Below, one piece after another: positions 9,883-17,871 of a DNA stretch of 64,000 bases. The translations under genes and the position numbers were made by a program. Source of the DNA: Halalkalibacter krulwichiae (GTDB taxonomy: Bacteria; Bacillota; Bacilli; Bacillales; Bacillaceae_D); assembly GCF_002109385.1 (NCBI RefSeq), contig NZ_CP020814.1, positions 374,001 through 438,000 on the forward strand. Direction: 5' to 3'. The notes under the pieces are model-generated. The model made no database searches, was not told the DNA's origin, and worked only from the letters and a program-made list of their open reading frames with translations. Within the stretch, counting starts at the first letter, position 1. Each line of letters opens with the position of its first letter.

Positions 9883-11253
9883 ATGAAACAACAACTACCT
9901 GTACAAAAAAATGAACAGCTTCAAGTGACGATTGAGGACTTAACTCACGAAGGAGCAGGAGTTGCAAAAGTTAAAGGGTACACATTATTTGTACCGAAAG
10001 CGTTACCTGGTGAAGTCGTTGATATTAAAGTTATTAAGACGAACAAAGGGTACGGGTTCGCACGCTTACTCGAAGTGAAAGAACGAAGTGAACACCGTGC
10101 TGAACCTTCCTGTCCCATTTACAACCAGTGTGGTGGCTGTCAAATCCAACATTTAAGTTATGAGGCCCAGCTACTCGCAAAGCAAAAACAAGTTAAAGAT
10201 GTCCTCGAGCGCATTGGGGGCATTAAGGATATCCCTGTTCACCCAACATTAGGCATGAATGACCCTTGGCGTTATCGTAATAAAGCTCAAGTGCCTATAG
10301 GAGAAGAAGGCGGACTGGTCATTGCGGGTTTCTATCAAGAGCGTAGCCACCGGATTATTGATACAGAAGAATGTTTAATCCAACATGAAGATAACGATCA
10401 CATTATTCGCACGGTTAAAAAAATTGCCAATAAACACCGTATCCGTGCTTATGATGAGGAGAAGCATCGCGGAACGTTAAGACATGTAGTAGCACGGAAA
10501 GGAAAAATAACTGAAGAAGTGATGGTAGTACTCGTAACTAGAGGAAAAGAACTACCAAGTAAAAAAGCAATTGTTGAAGAGATTCTAGCAGAAGTTCCAA
10601 ATGTTAAATCAATCGTACAAAACATTAACCCGAAACGAACCAACGTCATCTTTGGTGAAGAAACGAATGTCCTCTGGGGAGATGAGTACATTTATGATTA
10701 CATCGGGGACATTAAGTTTGCCATTTCAGCGCGCTCGTTCTATCAAGTTAACCCAGAGCAAACAAAAGTACTCTATGACAAAGCACTTGAGTACGCCAAC
10801 TTAACAGGGGAGGAAACGGTAATTGATGCATATTGTGGCATTGGGACCATTTCGCTTTTCTTAGCTCAGCGGGCGAAGCATGTATATGGAGTTGAGATCG
10901 TTCCAGACGCTATTGCAGATGCAAAACGTAATGCCGAGTTAAATGGCTTTACCAATGTTGACTTTGCAGTGGGAGAAGCGGAAAAAATCATGCCTTGGTG
11001 GTACGCACAAGGAGTCCGTGCCGACGTTGTTGTTGTTGACCCACCTCGTAAAGGCTGTGACGAGGAATTGTTAGATACGATTCTGTCAATGAAGCCGAAG
11101 CGTGTCGTATATGTGTCTTGCAATCCTGCTACGTTAGCTCGGGATTTGAAGATATTAGAGGCTGGTGGGTATTTAACGAAGGAAGTGCAGCCGGTGGATA
11201 TGTTTCCCCATTCAACGCATGTGGAGTGCGTTGCCCAATTGACCTTGATTTAA
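9883..11253 (+). CDS. rlmD: 23S rRNA (uracil-C5)-methyltransferase RlmD/RlmCD; 3' end is the prophage attachment site
   Basis: SAM-dependent RNA m5U methyltransferase of the TrmA/RlmD family, 456 aa. N-terminal TRAM domain ([17 protein letters not shown]), a 4Fe-4S cysteine set ([13 protein letters not shown]), Rossmann motif [21 protein letters not shown], and the catalytic cysteine in [13 protein letters not shown]. The C-terminal [13 protein letters not shown] is encoded across the integration site. A second, orphan copy of THVECVxQL lies at the other prophage end, so the 3' end seen here is probably supplied by the prophage while preserving function. In B. subtilis the orthologue YefA (RlmCD) methylates U747 and U1939. 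Confidence 0.93.
   Translation: MKQQLPVQKNEQLQVTIEDLTHEGAGVAKVKGYTLFVPKALPGEVVDIKVIKTNKGYGFARLLEVKERSEHRAEPSCPIYNQCGGCQIQHLSYEAQLLAKQKQVKDVLERIGGIKDIPVHPTLGMNDPWRYRNKAQVPIGEEGGLVIAGFYQERSHRIIDTEECLIQHEDNDHIIRTVKKIANKHRIRAYDEEKHRGTLRHVVARKGKITEEVMVVLVTRGKELPSKKAIVEEILAEVPNVKSIVQNINPKRTNVIFGEETNVLWGDEYIYDYIGDIKFAISARSFYQVNPEQTKVLYDKALEYANLTGEETVIDAYCGIGTISLFLAQRAKHVYGVEIVPDAIADAKRNAELNGFTNVDFAVGEAEKIMPWWYAQGVRADVVVVDPPRKGCDEELLDTILSMKPKRVVYVSCNPATLARDLKILEAGGYLTKEVQPVDMFPHSTHVECVAQLTLI
11213..11231. other. attL core within rlmD
   Basis: CAACGCATGTGGAGTGCGT in the last codons of rlmD matches CAACGCACGTTGAGTGCGT at 62958-62976 in 17 of 19 positions, in the same reading phase (STHVECVA against TTHVECVS). 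The GAGTGCGT and CAACGCA blocks are identical, enough for a tyrosine-recombinase overlap region. The exact crossover base cannot be fixed from one sequence. Confidence 0.75.
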
Positions 11254-11281
11254 TAGGGTTTTAGCACTCCTTAATTTGTGG

Positions 11282-11300
11282 TTGACCACATTTTGACCAC
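11282..11300. repeat. Left-end TTGACCAC repeats (likely integrase arm sites)
   Basis: TTGACCAC occurs twice in tandem (11282-11289, 11293-11300) between attL and the integrase stop. The same octamer or its core recurs near attR (62814-62821, 62834-62840). Short direct repeats flanking both ends fit arm-type binding sites of the tyrosine integrase. Confidence 0.5.
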
Positions 11301-11305
11301 GTTTT

Positions 11306-12436
11306 CTAAAAAGAGAGGGCATTGCCGATAATTTTGGCGGTGTCTTCTTGCATATCATTGGTCACGTGCGAATAAACATCTAGCGTCATTTTTATAGATG
11401 AGTGACCTAGTCGTTCGGCGACCACTTTTGGATTTACTCCGTATTTTAAGAGAACAGTTGCATGAGTGTGCCTGAGATCGTGAATACGTATCTTAGGTAA
11501 TTCTGCTTTTTTGGCGACTCGATCCATAACATGAGCTAACTGTCTACCGTAAATAGGTTTTCCATCCTCTCGACAAGAGACCAACCCCCAATCATCATAC
11601 CCGCCACCCATAAGCAACTTCATTTCTTTTTGCTTTACCAAGTGTTTTCTTAATTCACTGATTAAGTTATCGTCTATTGAAATCTGTCTATAGGATGAGT
11701 TTGTTTTCAAATCGGAGAAAGTGAATTGCTTTTTTTCCTCGTTATAGATGATCGCTCGGTTCACGGTGATTTTATTTCGTTCGAAGTCTATATCTTCCCA
11801 TTTTAGTCCTAAAAACTCACTTCTCCTCATCCCTGTATGAGCTGCCAATAAAAGAGGGATGTAATAAAAAGGATTCTCCATTTTAGCGAAAAGTACGAAC
11901 TTTTTTAACTCGCTTGGACTCCAGGTGTTCATGGTTTTCCTTCTTGGTCGCGGTAACTCAAGATAGTCGAATGGATGTTTCAAAACAAGATTAGACTTGA
12001 GCGCATATTTCATAGCAGAACCGAAAACGGTAAAAACATACTCGATATACCGTTCGCTTAAACCATCTTCTATCAGTTCATTGACATATTCTTGTCCATG
12101 ATGTAGCTTTAATTCTGTAAGCTTAATTTTTCCAAATCTCGGCACGATTCGTTTGACTACAGCCCTTTTGTAGTTGACGAACGTGCTGTCTTTTACTCGA
12201 TGCTTCGCAACGCTATTTAACCAGTGATCCATAAAGTCACTAATTAAAACATCTTTACTTTCAAATGTAACACCTTGGTTAAACTGATGAATGAGCTCAT
12301 TGGCTTTTGCTTGAGCTTCTTTTTTTGTTTTAAAACCGGAACGAGTCTTTTGGATTCGTTTTCCTGTACTCGGATCCTTACCTACATCTACAGTGAAGGA
12401 CCACTTATCCCCGCGCTTCCGGAAATAACCTTTCAT
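11306..12436 (-). CDS. int: Prophage tyrosine integrase
   Basis: Site-specific recombinase that integrates and, with an excisionase, excises the prophage at rlmD. 376 aa from ATG 12436, chosen because AGGTGG lies 5 bases upstream; a GTG at 12445 is too close to that site. N-terminal arm-binding domain (GYFRKRGDKWSF to the EAQAKANEL helix, about 1-50), SAM-like core-binding domain (about 60-155), catalytic domain with R in HTGMRRSEFLGL, HDLRHTHAT, LGHSSIKMT and the final Tyr in DVYSHV. It points toward attL, about 70 bp away, the usual arrangement. Confidence 0.95.
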   Translation of the reverse strand: MKGYFRKRGDKWSFTVDVGKDPSTGKRIQKTRSGFKTKKEAQAKANELIHQFNQGVTFESKDVLISDFMDHWLNSVAKHRVKDSTFVNYKRAVVKRIVPRFGKIKLTELKLHHGQEYVNELIEDGLSERYIEYVFTVFGSAMKYALKSNLVLKHPFDYLELPRPRRKTMNTWSPSELKKFVLFAKMENPFYYIPLLLAAHTGMRRSEFLGLKWEDIDFERNKITVNRAIIYNEEKKQFTFSDLKTNSSYRQISIDDNLISELRKHLVKQKEMKLLMGGGYDDWGLVSCREDGKPIYGRQLAHVMDRVAKKAELPKIRIHDLRHTHATVLLKYGVNPKVVAERLGHSSIKMTLDVYSHVTNDMQEDTAKIIGNALSF

Positions 12437-12461
12437 TTTTACCACCTCACTTAAAAAATAA

Positions 12462-12506
12462 GAACGATAATCAAGTGAGTGTAAACCAACACCATCATTA
12501 TCGTTC
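12462..12506. repeat. Hairpin upstream of int with a 13-mer shared with the right prophage end
   Basis: GAACGATAAT (12462-12471) and ATTATCGTTC (12497-12506) are a perfect 10-bp inverted repeat; it may end the lysogeny transcript before int. Its loop carries AGTGTAAACCAAC (12478-12490), whose exact reverse complement GTTGGTTTACACT lies at 62863-62875 beside attR. Confidence 0.6.
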
Positions 12507-12529
12507 CTTATTAGAAAAATATCAATAGA

Positions 12530-12880
12530 TTAAGAGAATCGACCTATTACATCGTATGACAATAACTCCTGTAAATCATCAACGAGCACTACATAATAAT
12601 CAGTTTCATAAACAGCTTCTGGGTCGTGTTCTAGGCGTTCGAGGTCTCGTTTGAGTTGCTCGAGATTAATATCAAACTGATGATCGTGAAAAGGGCAGGA
12701 GGTAAGGGCTCCTTGGCTTACGGACAATAGTTTAAGGTCGTCATGGAAGTCCTCTTGATAGAACCTTTCATAAGGACCTTCTACGCTATATGAAAGTAAT
12801 TCGTCGGCTTGGCGTGGCAACATCGCCAACTTCGGAATTAGCTCTCCGTCAATATCATCGTAGTAAATTTTTAACGTCAT
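12530..12880 (-). CDS. Unknown prophage protein downstream of immA (116 aa)
   Basis: Not recognised. Acidic protein MTLKIYYDDIDGEL... with many D, E and L residues, no membrane segment and no clear motif apart from a CPFHDHQFD patch. It overlaps the end of the ImmA-like gene by 26 bp and follows it on the same strand, so it is probably co-expressed in the lysogen. No function can be assigned. Confidence 0.75.
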   Translation of the reverse strand: MTLKIYYDDIDGELIPKLAMLPRQADELLSYSVEGPYERFYQEDFHDDLKLLSVSQGALTSCPFHDHQFDINLEQLKRDLERLEHDPEAVYETDYYVVLVDDLQELLSYDVIGRFS

Positions 12881-13472
12881 AGCTTAAATTCTCCTCTCCA
12901 ACTTGTCTCTTTAATTGATCTAAGATTGCTATTGTTGACTTATATACTTTCCCTTTTTGAAGCGATCGGTTAATTCGATCTTGTTCTCGTTGTTGTTGTT
13001 CTGAATAAAAGGCTTCTGTTTTATTTTGTTGCCTTATAATTCGAACTCGTTCCCTGATCATAGATTCAGGTAGTTCAAATATATCTACTAATGCTCTTAT
13101 CGATCTAACATCATTCATAATAGGTTCGAAAATATACCTTGGCATAGAAAGATACATAGAAATCCAGTGCGCTTGAGTTTCCTGGAGTTTTTCAAACTCA
13201 ACATTCATATATCTTTGATCTCCAACATGCTGAGTAAAATGAGACATTTCGTGAAAAAAGTCTAACCTGATGTATTCTTGTGGAACCCTTGAATCTAAGT
13301 ACATCAAGGCACAGTTATCATCATAAAAACATTCACTTTCGTCTTCGTGATAAATAACTTTAATTTTAAAAAGAGAGGATAAATTATCAATTGATAAATC
13401 ATAAGGGGTTTGGATCCCTAGTTCTTTATAACGTTTTTCTAATGCTTGTTCTCTGATATTCGCAAAGCGCAC
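12855..13472 (-). CDS. immA: ImmA/IrrE-family metallopeptidase
   Basis: Zinc peptidase of the type that cleaves ImmR-like phage repressors during induction (known for ICEBs1). About 205 aa. The zinc motif HEMSH is seen in FFHEMSHFTQH. The GTG at 13472 (VRFANIREQALEK) was chosen because a promoter with a SOS-like box ends about 28 bp upstream; a longer in-frame version starting at 13547 would begin inside the repressor-peptidase gap and read low-complexity GFFFFFT. The repressor gene it probably targets lies directly upstream. Confidence 0.85.
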   Translation of the reverse strand: MRFANIREQALEKRYKELGIQTPYDLSIDNLSSLFKIKVIYHEDESECFYDDNCALMYLDSRVPQEYIRLDFFHEMSHFTQHVGDQRYMNVEFEKLQETQAHWISMYLSMPRYIFEPIMNDVRSIRALVDIFELPESMIRERVRIIRQQNKTEAFYSEQQQREQDRINRSLQKGKVYKSTIAILDQLKRQVGEENLSYDVKNLLR

Positions 13473-13500
13473 ATGACCACCACCAACAACATTTGTTTTT

Positions 13501-13529
13501 ATTATACGAATGTATGTTCGGTTTGTAAA
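13501..13529 (-). promoter_or_regulatory. Promoter of immA overlapping an SOS (LexA/DinR) box-like site
   Basis: Read on the minus strand: TTTACA (13529-13524), 17-base spacer, TATAAT (13506-13501). The spacer holds CGAACATACATTCG (13520-13507), one base from the Gram-positive LexA/DinR consensus CGAAC-N4-GTTCG. A LexA repressor bound there would block the promoter, linking peptidase expression to DNA damage. Confidence 0.65.
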
Positions 13530-13557
13530 GAAAAAGAAAAAGCCCATATTTTGGGAC

Positions 13558-13887
13558 TTAATCGTTTTTTTGTTGTTTTTGCCACTTTAAAAACTCGTTG
13601 AATTTCTTTTGGAGTCGCTCGGTTTCGTCATCTGTCTTTTCTCTTTTAGAGTATCCGTCCTTAGCTGCAAAACTAATAGGTGTAGTTTGATCTGTTCTTC
13701 CCAATAAATAATCGGTTGAAACCTCAAAGAAGTCAGCGAGTTTATTTAACATAGTAATATCAGGTAGATTTTCACCTGTTTCATATTTAGCATATGTCGG
13801 CCTTTTAATCCCCAGTTTTTCTGCTAACTTTTCTTGGGTGATTTTCTTGTTGTTCCTACACAATTTTAAGCGATCTTTAAATTCCAT
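13558..13887 (-). CDS. CI-type prophage repressor (XRE family)
   Basis: Helix-turn-helix repressor, 109 aa. N-terminal HTH: LKLCRNNKKITQEKLAEKLG then IKRPTYAKYETGENLP and FEVSTDYLLGRTD, a standard XRE fold. The basic, charged C-terminus is short, like ImmR rather than lambda CI, so it has no self-cleaving peptidase domain and would rely on the ImmA-like peptidase. It is transcribed away from the cro-like gene across a region with four operators. Confidence 0.9.
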   Translation of the reverse strand: MEFKDRLKLCRNNKKITQEKLAEKLGIKRPTYAKYETGENLPDITMLNKLADFFEVSTDYLLGRTDQTTPISFAAKDGYSKREKTDDETERLQKKFNEFLKWQKQQKND

Positions 13888-13929
13888 TTAACTCACCCGA
13901 TTCATTTTTATCGACTAAATTTATTATAA

Positions 13930-14025
13930 GTGATTTTTTATCACAGTTAAATAAAATGTTATCTAAAATAACAAATACTTCTTGACTGTGATTTAAAATA
14001 ACTGTAATATGTGATTATAAATAAC
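13930..14025. promoter_or_regulatory. Lysis-lysogeny switch: four related 15-bp operators and divergent promoters
   Basis: Four sites fit GTkAT-N5-ATmAC: GTGATTTTTTATCAC (13930-13944), GTTATCTAAAATAAC (13958-13972), GTGATTTAAAATAAC (13988-14002), GTGATTATAAATAAC (14011-14025). The first is a perfect palindrome and lies in the spacer of a leftward promoter (TTTAAC, 17 bases, TATAAT on the minus strand). The third fills the spacer of the rightward promoter. This is the layout expected for a CI/Cro switch. Confidence 0.8.
13982..14010 (+). promoter_or_regulatory. Rightward early promoter of the switch
   Basis: TTGACT (13982-13987), exactly 17 bases, TAATAT (14005-14010), 43 bp before the cro-like start; one operator lies entirely within the spacer and another begins right after the -10. 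Confidence 0.7.
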
Positions 14026-14052
14026 AATAACGAGTATCGGAGGTGATATATA

Positions 14053-14292
14053 GTGGAACTCGTTAAAAGAAATTGGTTAGCTGAACTACGAAATGACATT
14101 GGTCTAACTCAAGAAGCAGTAGCCAAAATGGCTAAGATAGAGCGTTCGACTTACACGAAAGCTGAAAATGGTTATCCTGTTAGAGTAAAAACCGCAAAGT
14201 CTATAGCAAGTGTTCTTGGTGTAAATTGGACCCTTTTTTTTGATAATAATTGTGATTTAAAAGGACAAAGAGATGTTGTGAATCACAATTAG
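14053..14292 (+). CDS. Cro-like XRE regulator (79 aa)
   Basis: Small helix-turn-helix protein, first gene of the rightward operon, divergent from the repressor. The start is GTG at 14053 after GGAGGTG. HTH at about residues 10-60: LRNDIGLTQEAVAKMAKIERSTYTKAENG and VLGVNWTLFF. Likely the Cro-type antagonist that acts at the four operators; by sequence alone it could also be an activator. Confidence 0.8.
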   Translation: MELVKRNWLAELRNDIGLTQEAVAKMAKIERSTYTKAENGYPVRVKTAKSIASVLGVNWTLFFDNNCDLKGQRDVVNHN

Positions 14293-14335
14293 TATTCTAC
14301 TAGTTTTTTAAATTTCCTGCTAGGAGGTATAAACT

Positions 14336-14542
14336 ATGAAGTTTAAATCGGTGGAGGACTATCCCATCATCCTAAAAGTTGGTGATATCGCTGAGATTAT
14401 TGGTGTTTCTGATCGCTCAGCTTACGAAATTATGGAAAGACCCGATTTCCCTTTAATTAGAATTGGTCGTCAGAAAAGAGTTCAAAGGGAAGCGTTCTTT
14501 GGTTGGTTAGAAGCTCAGTCCAAACTTAAAAAGGAGGCTTAA
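14336..14542 (+). CDS. Excisionase-like helix-turn-helix protein (68 aa)
   Basis: HTH_17/MerR-like winged helix: ILKVGDIAEIIGVSDRSAYEIM followed by PLIRIGRQKRVQREAFFGWL, the pattern of excisionase-family DNA-binding proteins. AGGAGGT lies 10 bases before ATG. In this position it may be the excisionase partner of Int or an early regulator; which of the two is not decided by the sequence. Confidence 0.75.
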   Translation: MKFKSVEDYPIILKVGDIAEIIGVSDRSAYEIMERPDFPLIRIGRQKRVQREAFFGWLEAQSKLKKEA

Positions 14543-14544
14543 TC

Positions 14545-14784
14545 ATGCTAGTCAATGAAGTATTAGCAGCTATGCCAGAACAGGAGTCAATCGAGGAAAT
14601 CATCAAGCGTTTAACAGAACGCATGATGGATAGAGCAAGAGACAATTTCGGGCACATGATTATAGAACCAACGGATTTTGTAGGCTTCTATTTTCATAAA
14701 AAGAAATTGCAAAAGTATTACACCGATCAAGGTTTTAAAGTGAAAGAGCTGGATGAGTCATTGCTAGTGGCTTGGAAGAACTAA
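14545..14784 (+). CDS. Early prophage protein, unknown (79 aa)
   Basis: Not recognised. A soluble, charged protein (SIEEIIKRLTERMMDRARDNFG, then FYFHKKKLQKYYTDQGF). It starts 3 bases after the previous stop with AAGGAGG upstream, so it belongs to the early operon. The small size and KYYTDQGFKVKEL tail resemble many uncharacterised Bacillus phage early proteins. Confidence 0.7.
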   Translation: MLVNEVLAAMPEQESIEEIIKRLTERMMDRARDNFGHMIIEPTDFVGFYFHKKKLQKYYTDQGFKVKELDESLLVAWKN

Positions 14785-14807
14785 ATCTGAGGAGATGGGA
14801 TATAAAT

Positions 14808-15116
14808 ATGAGCGATTTCGAAAGATTTTCTAAGCATTTGGAGATGAAACTTTCAGAGTTAAGGGCGGAGGTTGCCTTTTCTCAGGCAACCGCCAGTTCT
14901 CATTCAAATGAAATTTTTATGTTTGTTAAAGGTGAGGATGGCGAAAACATATGCGTTGGAGCCACTAGTAGTTATCATTCTGCAAGGGATAAAATGTTAA
15001 CCCTCAAACCAGAATTAGATTTTTATATCTTGGTTGGCGGTACACAAATGAAATTAATTAAATATAAAAGTGATATGGATAAACTCCGTATTCGTCAATC
15101 AGACAAAGAAAAATAA
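14808..15116 (+). CDS. Early prophage protein, unknown (102 aa)
   Basis: Not recognised. ATG 14808 was chosen for its GGAGATGGG site; an in-frame ATG at 14772 lies inside the previous gene and has no site. Helical N-terminus (MSDFERFSKHLEMKLSELRA) followed by a beta-rich part ending in IRQSDKEK. Its last 22 bp overlap tail to tail with a minus-strand gene. Confidence 0.65.
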   Translation: MSDFERFSKHLEMKLSELRAEVAFSQATASSHSNEIFMFVKGEDGENICVGATSSYHSARDKMLTLKPELDFYILVGGTQMKLIKYKSDMDKLRIRQSDKEK

Positions 15117-15478
15117 TTTGTCACGGCGTGCCAAGCTAGTTTTGATAAGAACGGAATTGAAACTGATGCAAGCTTACCGGAAACGCCTTTAACTTTCTTC
15201 CATATTATCGGATCTCGAATGTTATCCAAGAACGAATGGCCGTCCCAAGTGATTGCTTTGATTTCCATGTCATAGGATTGGTCGTAATATTCGTCGTACT
15301 CGGCAACAATGTAACCCGCGTCTTTTAGTTTTAATAATGAGTAGATAAAGTCTTCTTCGCCATACTTGTGGAACGATTCAAACTCTTTTATGTCAGTTAA
15401 AGTTAAATTTTGAAGAAATTCCATTTTTTCTTCAAGTTCCAACAAAGCATGACGAACACAATCGTGGTTAAGTTTCAT
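15095..15478 (-). CDS. DUF2513-like protein, encoded against the early operon
   Basis: 127 aa, MKLNHDCVRHALLELEE...YSLLKLKDAGYIVAEY...ITWDGHSFLDNIRDPIIWKKVK, which fits the DUF2513 family of small phage and island proteins with a winged-helix look. The start was taken at ATG 15478 after GGAGGTGG. It is the only minus-strand gene between the switch and 20 kb, convergent with its left neighbour. It may be expressed in the lysogen. The molecular role of the family is not known to me. Confidence 0.75.
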   Translation of the reverse strand: MKLNHDCVRHALLELEEKMEFLQNLTLTDIKEFESFHKYGEEDFIYSLLKLKDAGYIVAEYDEYYDQSYDMEIKAITWDGHSFLDNIRDPIIWKKVKGVSGKLASVSIPFLSKLAWHAVTNYFSLSD

Positions 15479-15536
15479 ATCTTCCACCTCCTTCTTACAA
15501 ATAAGGATATCACAACGAATAGAAAGGAAGATGGTT

Positions 15537-15800
15537 ATGAGAGGCAACATAAACTTTACGGTTTTTCACAACGCTATCTATAAATTTAGAAATGACTTGT
15601 CTTTAAACCTGGAGGAAAAGAGAGCTTTACTTAATGCTTTAGAAGAAACAATTGGGGATTTTATCCCTACAGCAGAAGAATTATTGATACAAAAAGAGCG
15701 AATTGCTCGATTGGATAATATCGATGGCAAACGGGATCCTGAAGCTTTTAATGCTCTATTAGAACAATGCAAGGGTTACGAAGATAAATACTTAAATTAA
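15537..15800 (+). CDS. Early prophage protein, unknown (87 aa)
   Basis: Not recognised. Mostly helical (NLEEKRALLNALEETIGDFIPTAEELLIQKERIARLDN). The second ATG (15537) was preferred because the AAAGGAAG site would be too close to the ATG at 15531. It leads the recombination genes that follow. Confidence 0.65.
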   Translation: MRGNINFTVFHNAIYKFRNDLSLNLEEKRALLNALEETIGDFIPTAEELLIQKERIARLDNIDGKRDPEAFNALLEQCKGYEDKYLN

Positions 15801-15818
15801 ACCGAAAGGATGATAAAT

Positions 15819-16376
15819 ATGAACGCATTAGAACGTATTGAAATCGAAGAATTAGAGGAAATGGAGCTTACAGAGGAAGCGAAGGAACGCTTTAAGATCA
15901 CCGATTTAGATTCACTCAACTGGGCATTCCGCAAGATCGCTGCTTTAAATGAGCAAAAGAAAGAAGCACAAGAACTCGCTAAGGCAGAAATGGAGCGTAT
16001 TAAAACTTGGCTAGATGGTGAAGAGAAGCCGGTTAATAATTCTATCTCTTTCTTTGAAGGATTAATCAAACTCTATCACATGGAGCAGTTAGATAAGGAT
16101 CCGAAAGCTAAAACACTGAAAACACCTTACGGCAAGTCGAAAAGTACCACTAGTAAAGCTCAACCGGATCAGCAAGATAAGGAAAAGTTACTCGCTTATG
16201 TAAAAGACTCTGGACTTACTGACTTAATCAAAGAAGAGGTCAAGTGGGGAGATTTGAAAAAGACTCTTAAGGTAGTAGAGATCGATGGCAAGCAAGTAGT
16301 TGTCGATGGAGACGGTCAATTGGTTGAAGGAGCTTCCGTTAAGCCAGCCGATACTAGTTATAAGGTTGAAGTTTAA
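15819..16376 (+). CDS. Gam-type host-nuclease inhibitor
   Basis: 185 aa, similar to phage Mu Gam-like proteins that bind double-strand ends and protect phage DNA from RecBCD/AddAB. Visible features: a long helical N-terminus (ERIEIEELEEMELTEEAKERF; LNWAFRKIAALNEQKKEAQE), then FFEGLIKLYHMEQL and KTPYGKSKS, a recurrent Gam-family string. It precedes the single-strand annealing gene, the common nuclease inhibitor plus annealase pairing. Confidence 0.82.
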   Translation: MNALERIEIEELEEMELTEEAKERFKITDLDSLNWAFRKIAALNEQKKEAQELAKAEMERIKTWLDGEEKPVNNSISFFEGLIKLYHMEQLDKDPKAKTLKTPYGKSKSTTSKAQPDQQDKEKLLAYVKDSGLTDLIKEEVKWGDLKKTLKVVEIDGKQVVVDGDGQLVEGASVKPADTSYKVEV

Positions 16377-16377
16377 T

Positions 16378-16488
16378 ATGAGGGTTATTGTCATTAACGG
16401 TAAACCTTATGTTGAAGATGAAAAGTATGTAGGTGGTTACAGGCCTTTAACAGCGGAAGAAGAATGGAGGTTGATTTACGATGAGTGA
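16378..16488 (+). CDS. Small early protein (36 aa), unknown
   Basis: MRVIVINGKPYVEDEKYVGG...EEEWRLIYDE. It starts one base after the Gam-like stop and overlaps the annealase start by 8 nt, so it is tightly coupled. No known family. Confidence 0.55.
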   Translation: MRVIVINGKPYVEDEKYVGGYRPLTAEEEWRLIYDE

Positions 16489-17194
16489 CCAAAGTCAAAT
16501 CATGAAACGATTACAAGAACCATTTCCATACTCGGATATTGAATGGAGAGTTGGCAGTACTACAAAGGATAAAACGAAAGGGTTGGCTCTTGCTTATGTA
16601 ACAAATAGAGCTATTCAAAACCGTTTAGATGACATCTTTGGTCCGTTCGGTTGGAAGAATGAGTACAAGGAGTGGAAAGGTAGTTCGCAATTGTGCGGAA
16701 TATCAATTAAGCATGAAGGAGAATGGATCACCAAATGGGATGGTGCGAGTGATTCTAATCAGGAAGCAGTTAAAGGTGGATTATCTGATAGTATGAAACG
16801 TGCTGCTTACCAGTGGGGCATAGGGCGTTATCTATATAAAATCCCTCAAATGTGGTGCGAGCTTAAACCTATTGGTAAGTCATATGCGTTAAAGAAAAAT
16901 CCGGCATTGCCAGCATGGGCGCTACCTAAGGGGAATCAAGAAGATGCGAGCCAAAGTGAATTGATCTCACCACCAATTGAAGAGGAACCTACAATGGCCA
17001 CTGATCAACAAAAAGAAAATATTAAGGGAACAATCATCGAGTTATCAGCAATGAGAAATACAGATGTTAATAACATTTACCAGGCTTTAAATATGCCTCC
17101 ACTAGAGCAAGTAACATACAAACAGGCGGAAGCAGCATTAAAAACTTTGGAGAAATGGTTCAAACAGGCTCAGCAAAAGGCTGAACAATCATAA
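16481..17194 (+). CDS. Rad52-family single-strand annealing protein (Sak-like)
   Basis: 237 aa. N-terminal Rad52/22-type domain: FPYSDIEWRVGSTTKDKTKGLALAYV, RLDDIFGPFGWKNEYKEW, then GGLSDSMKRAAYQWGIGRYLY, the KRAA..WGxGRYLY motif of Rad52-type phage annealases. The C-terminal third is polar and helical. It catalyses strand annealing for phage recombination; the Gam-like and SSB genes of this prophage are likely partners. Confidence 0.88.
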   Translation: MSDQSQIMKRLQEPFPYSDIEWRVGSTTKDKTKGLALAYVTNRAIQNRLDDIFGPFGWKNEYKEWKGSSQLCGISIKHEGEWITKWDGASDSNQEAVKGGLSDSMKRAAYQWGIGRYLYKIPQMWCELKPIGKSYALKKNPALPAWALPKGNQEDASQSELISPPIEEEPTMATDQQKENIKGTIIELSAMRNTDVNNIYQALNMPPLEQVTYKQAEAALKTLEKWFKQAQQKAEQS

Positions 17195-17226
17195 GGGGCG
17201 TCATCTTAGCGGATCCGCCGCCCCTT
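17193..17226 (+). terminator. Hairpin after the annealase gene
   Basis: AAGGGGCG and CGCCCCTT (perfect 8 bp) enclose the palindrome GCGGATCCGC. There is no T-run, so it may be an attenuator or an RNA-stability element rather than a full terminator. Confidence 0.5.
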
Positions 17227-17249
17227 AACCATCTAAGGAGATGATGTAT

Positions 17250-17408
17250 ATGAGTATACCACAGAAACAATTAAGTGCTAAAGAGCAAAAAAAGATGGTA
17301 TATCACATTCACCTAACAAAATCTCAATGGTTTATCTATATTCTATTCACCTCATTGACCGGATTGCTTTTGCTATCTGTAATTTATATCGAATATACGC
17401 GGTACTGA
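17250..17408 (+). CDS. Small membrane protein (52 aa)
   Basis: ATG at 17250 after AAGGAGATGATG. Polar, basic N-terminus (MSIPQKQLSAKEQKKM), then one hydrophobic helix (WFIYILFTSLTGLLLLSVIYI) and a short YTRY tail. Function unknown; a single-pass inner-membrane protein in the early operon. Confidence 0.6.
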   Translation: MSIPQKQLSAKEQKKMVYHIHLTKSQWFIYILFTSLTGLLLLSVIYIEYTRY

Positions 17409-17450
17409 GTTTTTGAAGGATACTGCGTAACAAGTGAAAGGGTGAAAAAC

Positions 17451-17834
17451 TTGAATAGAGAAAAGGCTAGAGAATATTTTCAAAGGTGCGATTTAGATTA
17501 TTCAATGGTCGCTTTAGATGATATTGATAAATTAGTTCAGATGGTAAGCGAAGAATTACAATCTTATCTTAAATTTGGTGGGGAACACGCAAAAGGAATG
17601 GATATGAAAGCAAGCAAATTGAGAAAGAAAGATGTAAAGGTATTAAAAGACGGTCTACAATATGCACGAATACAAGTAGATGGTAGCTATTTCAAAAGAC
17701 GAGAAGCAATAACCTTTAGTTCAACTGGTTTTATTGGTTTCGGTGGAGAGTTAGATGATAAGAATGTAGCACCTATTTTAAAAGCGTTTTGCAAATGGTG
17801 TGATTACGTTTCTGAAAAATCTAATGTTGCATAG
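17451..17834 (+). CDS. Early prophage protein, unknown (127 aa)
   Basis: Not recognised. TTG 17451 is preferred over the GTG at 17442 because AAAGGG abuts that GTG but is 9 bases from TTG. Composition is soluble: helical first half, then VKVLKDGLQYARIQVDGSYFKRREAITFSSTGFIGFGG, a likely beta region. Confidence 0.65.
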   Translation: MNREKAREYFQRCDLDYSMVALDDIDKLVQMVSEELQSYLKFGGEHAKGMDMKASKLRKKDVKVLKDGLQYARIQVDGSYFKRREAITFSSTGFIGFGGELDDKNVAPILKAFCKWCDYVSEKSNVA

Positions 17835-17871
17835 TACGTTGCAAACGAAACAGTAGATTGAAGGTGAGGAA

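Noticed and set aside
13473..13547. Longer N-terminus of the ImmA-like protein
   Set aside because: It would be encoded across the promoter -10, the SOS-like box and the -35; the added residues are low-complexity.
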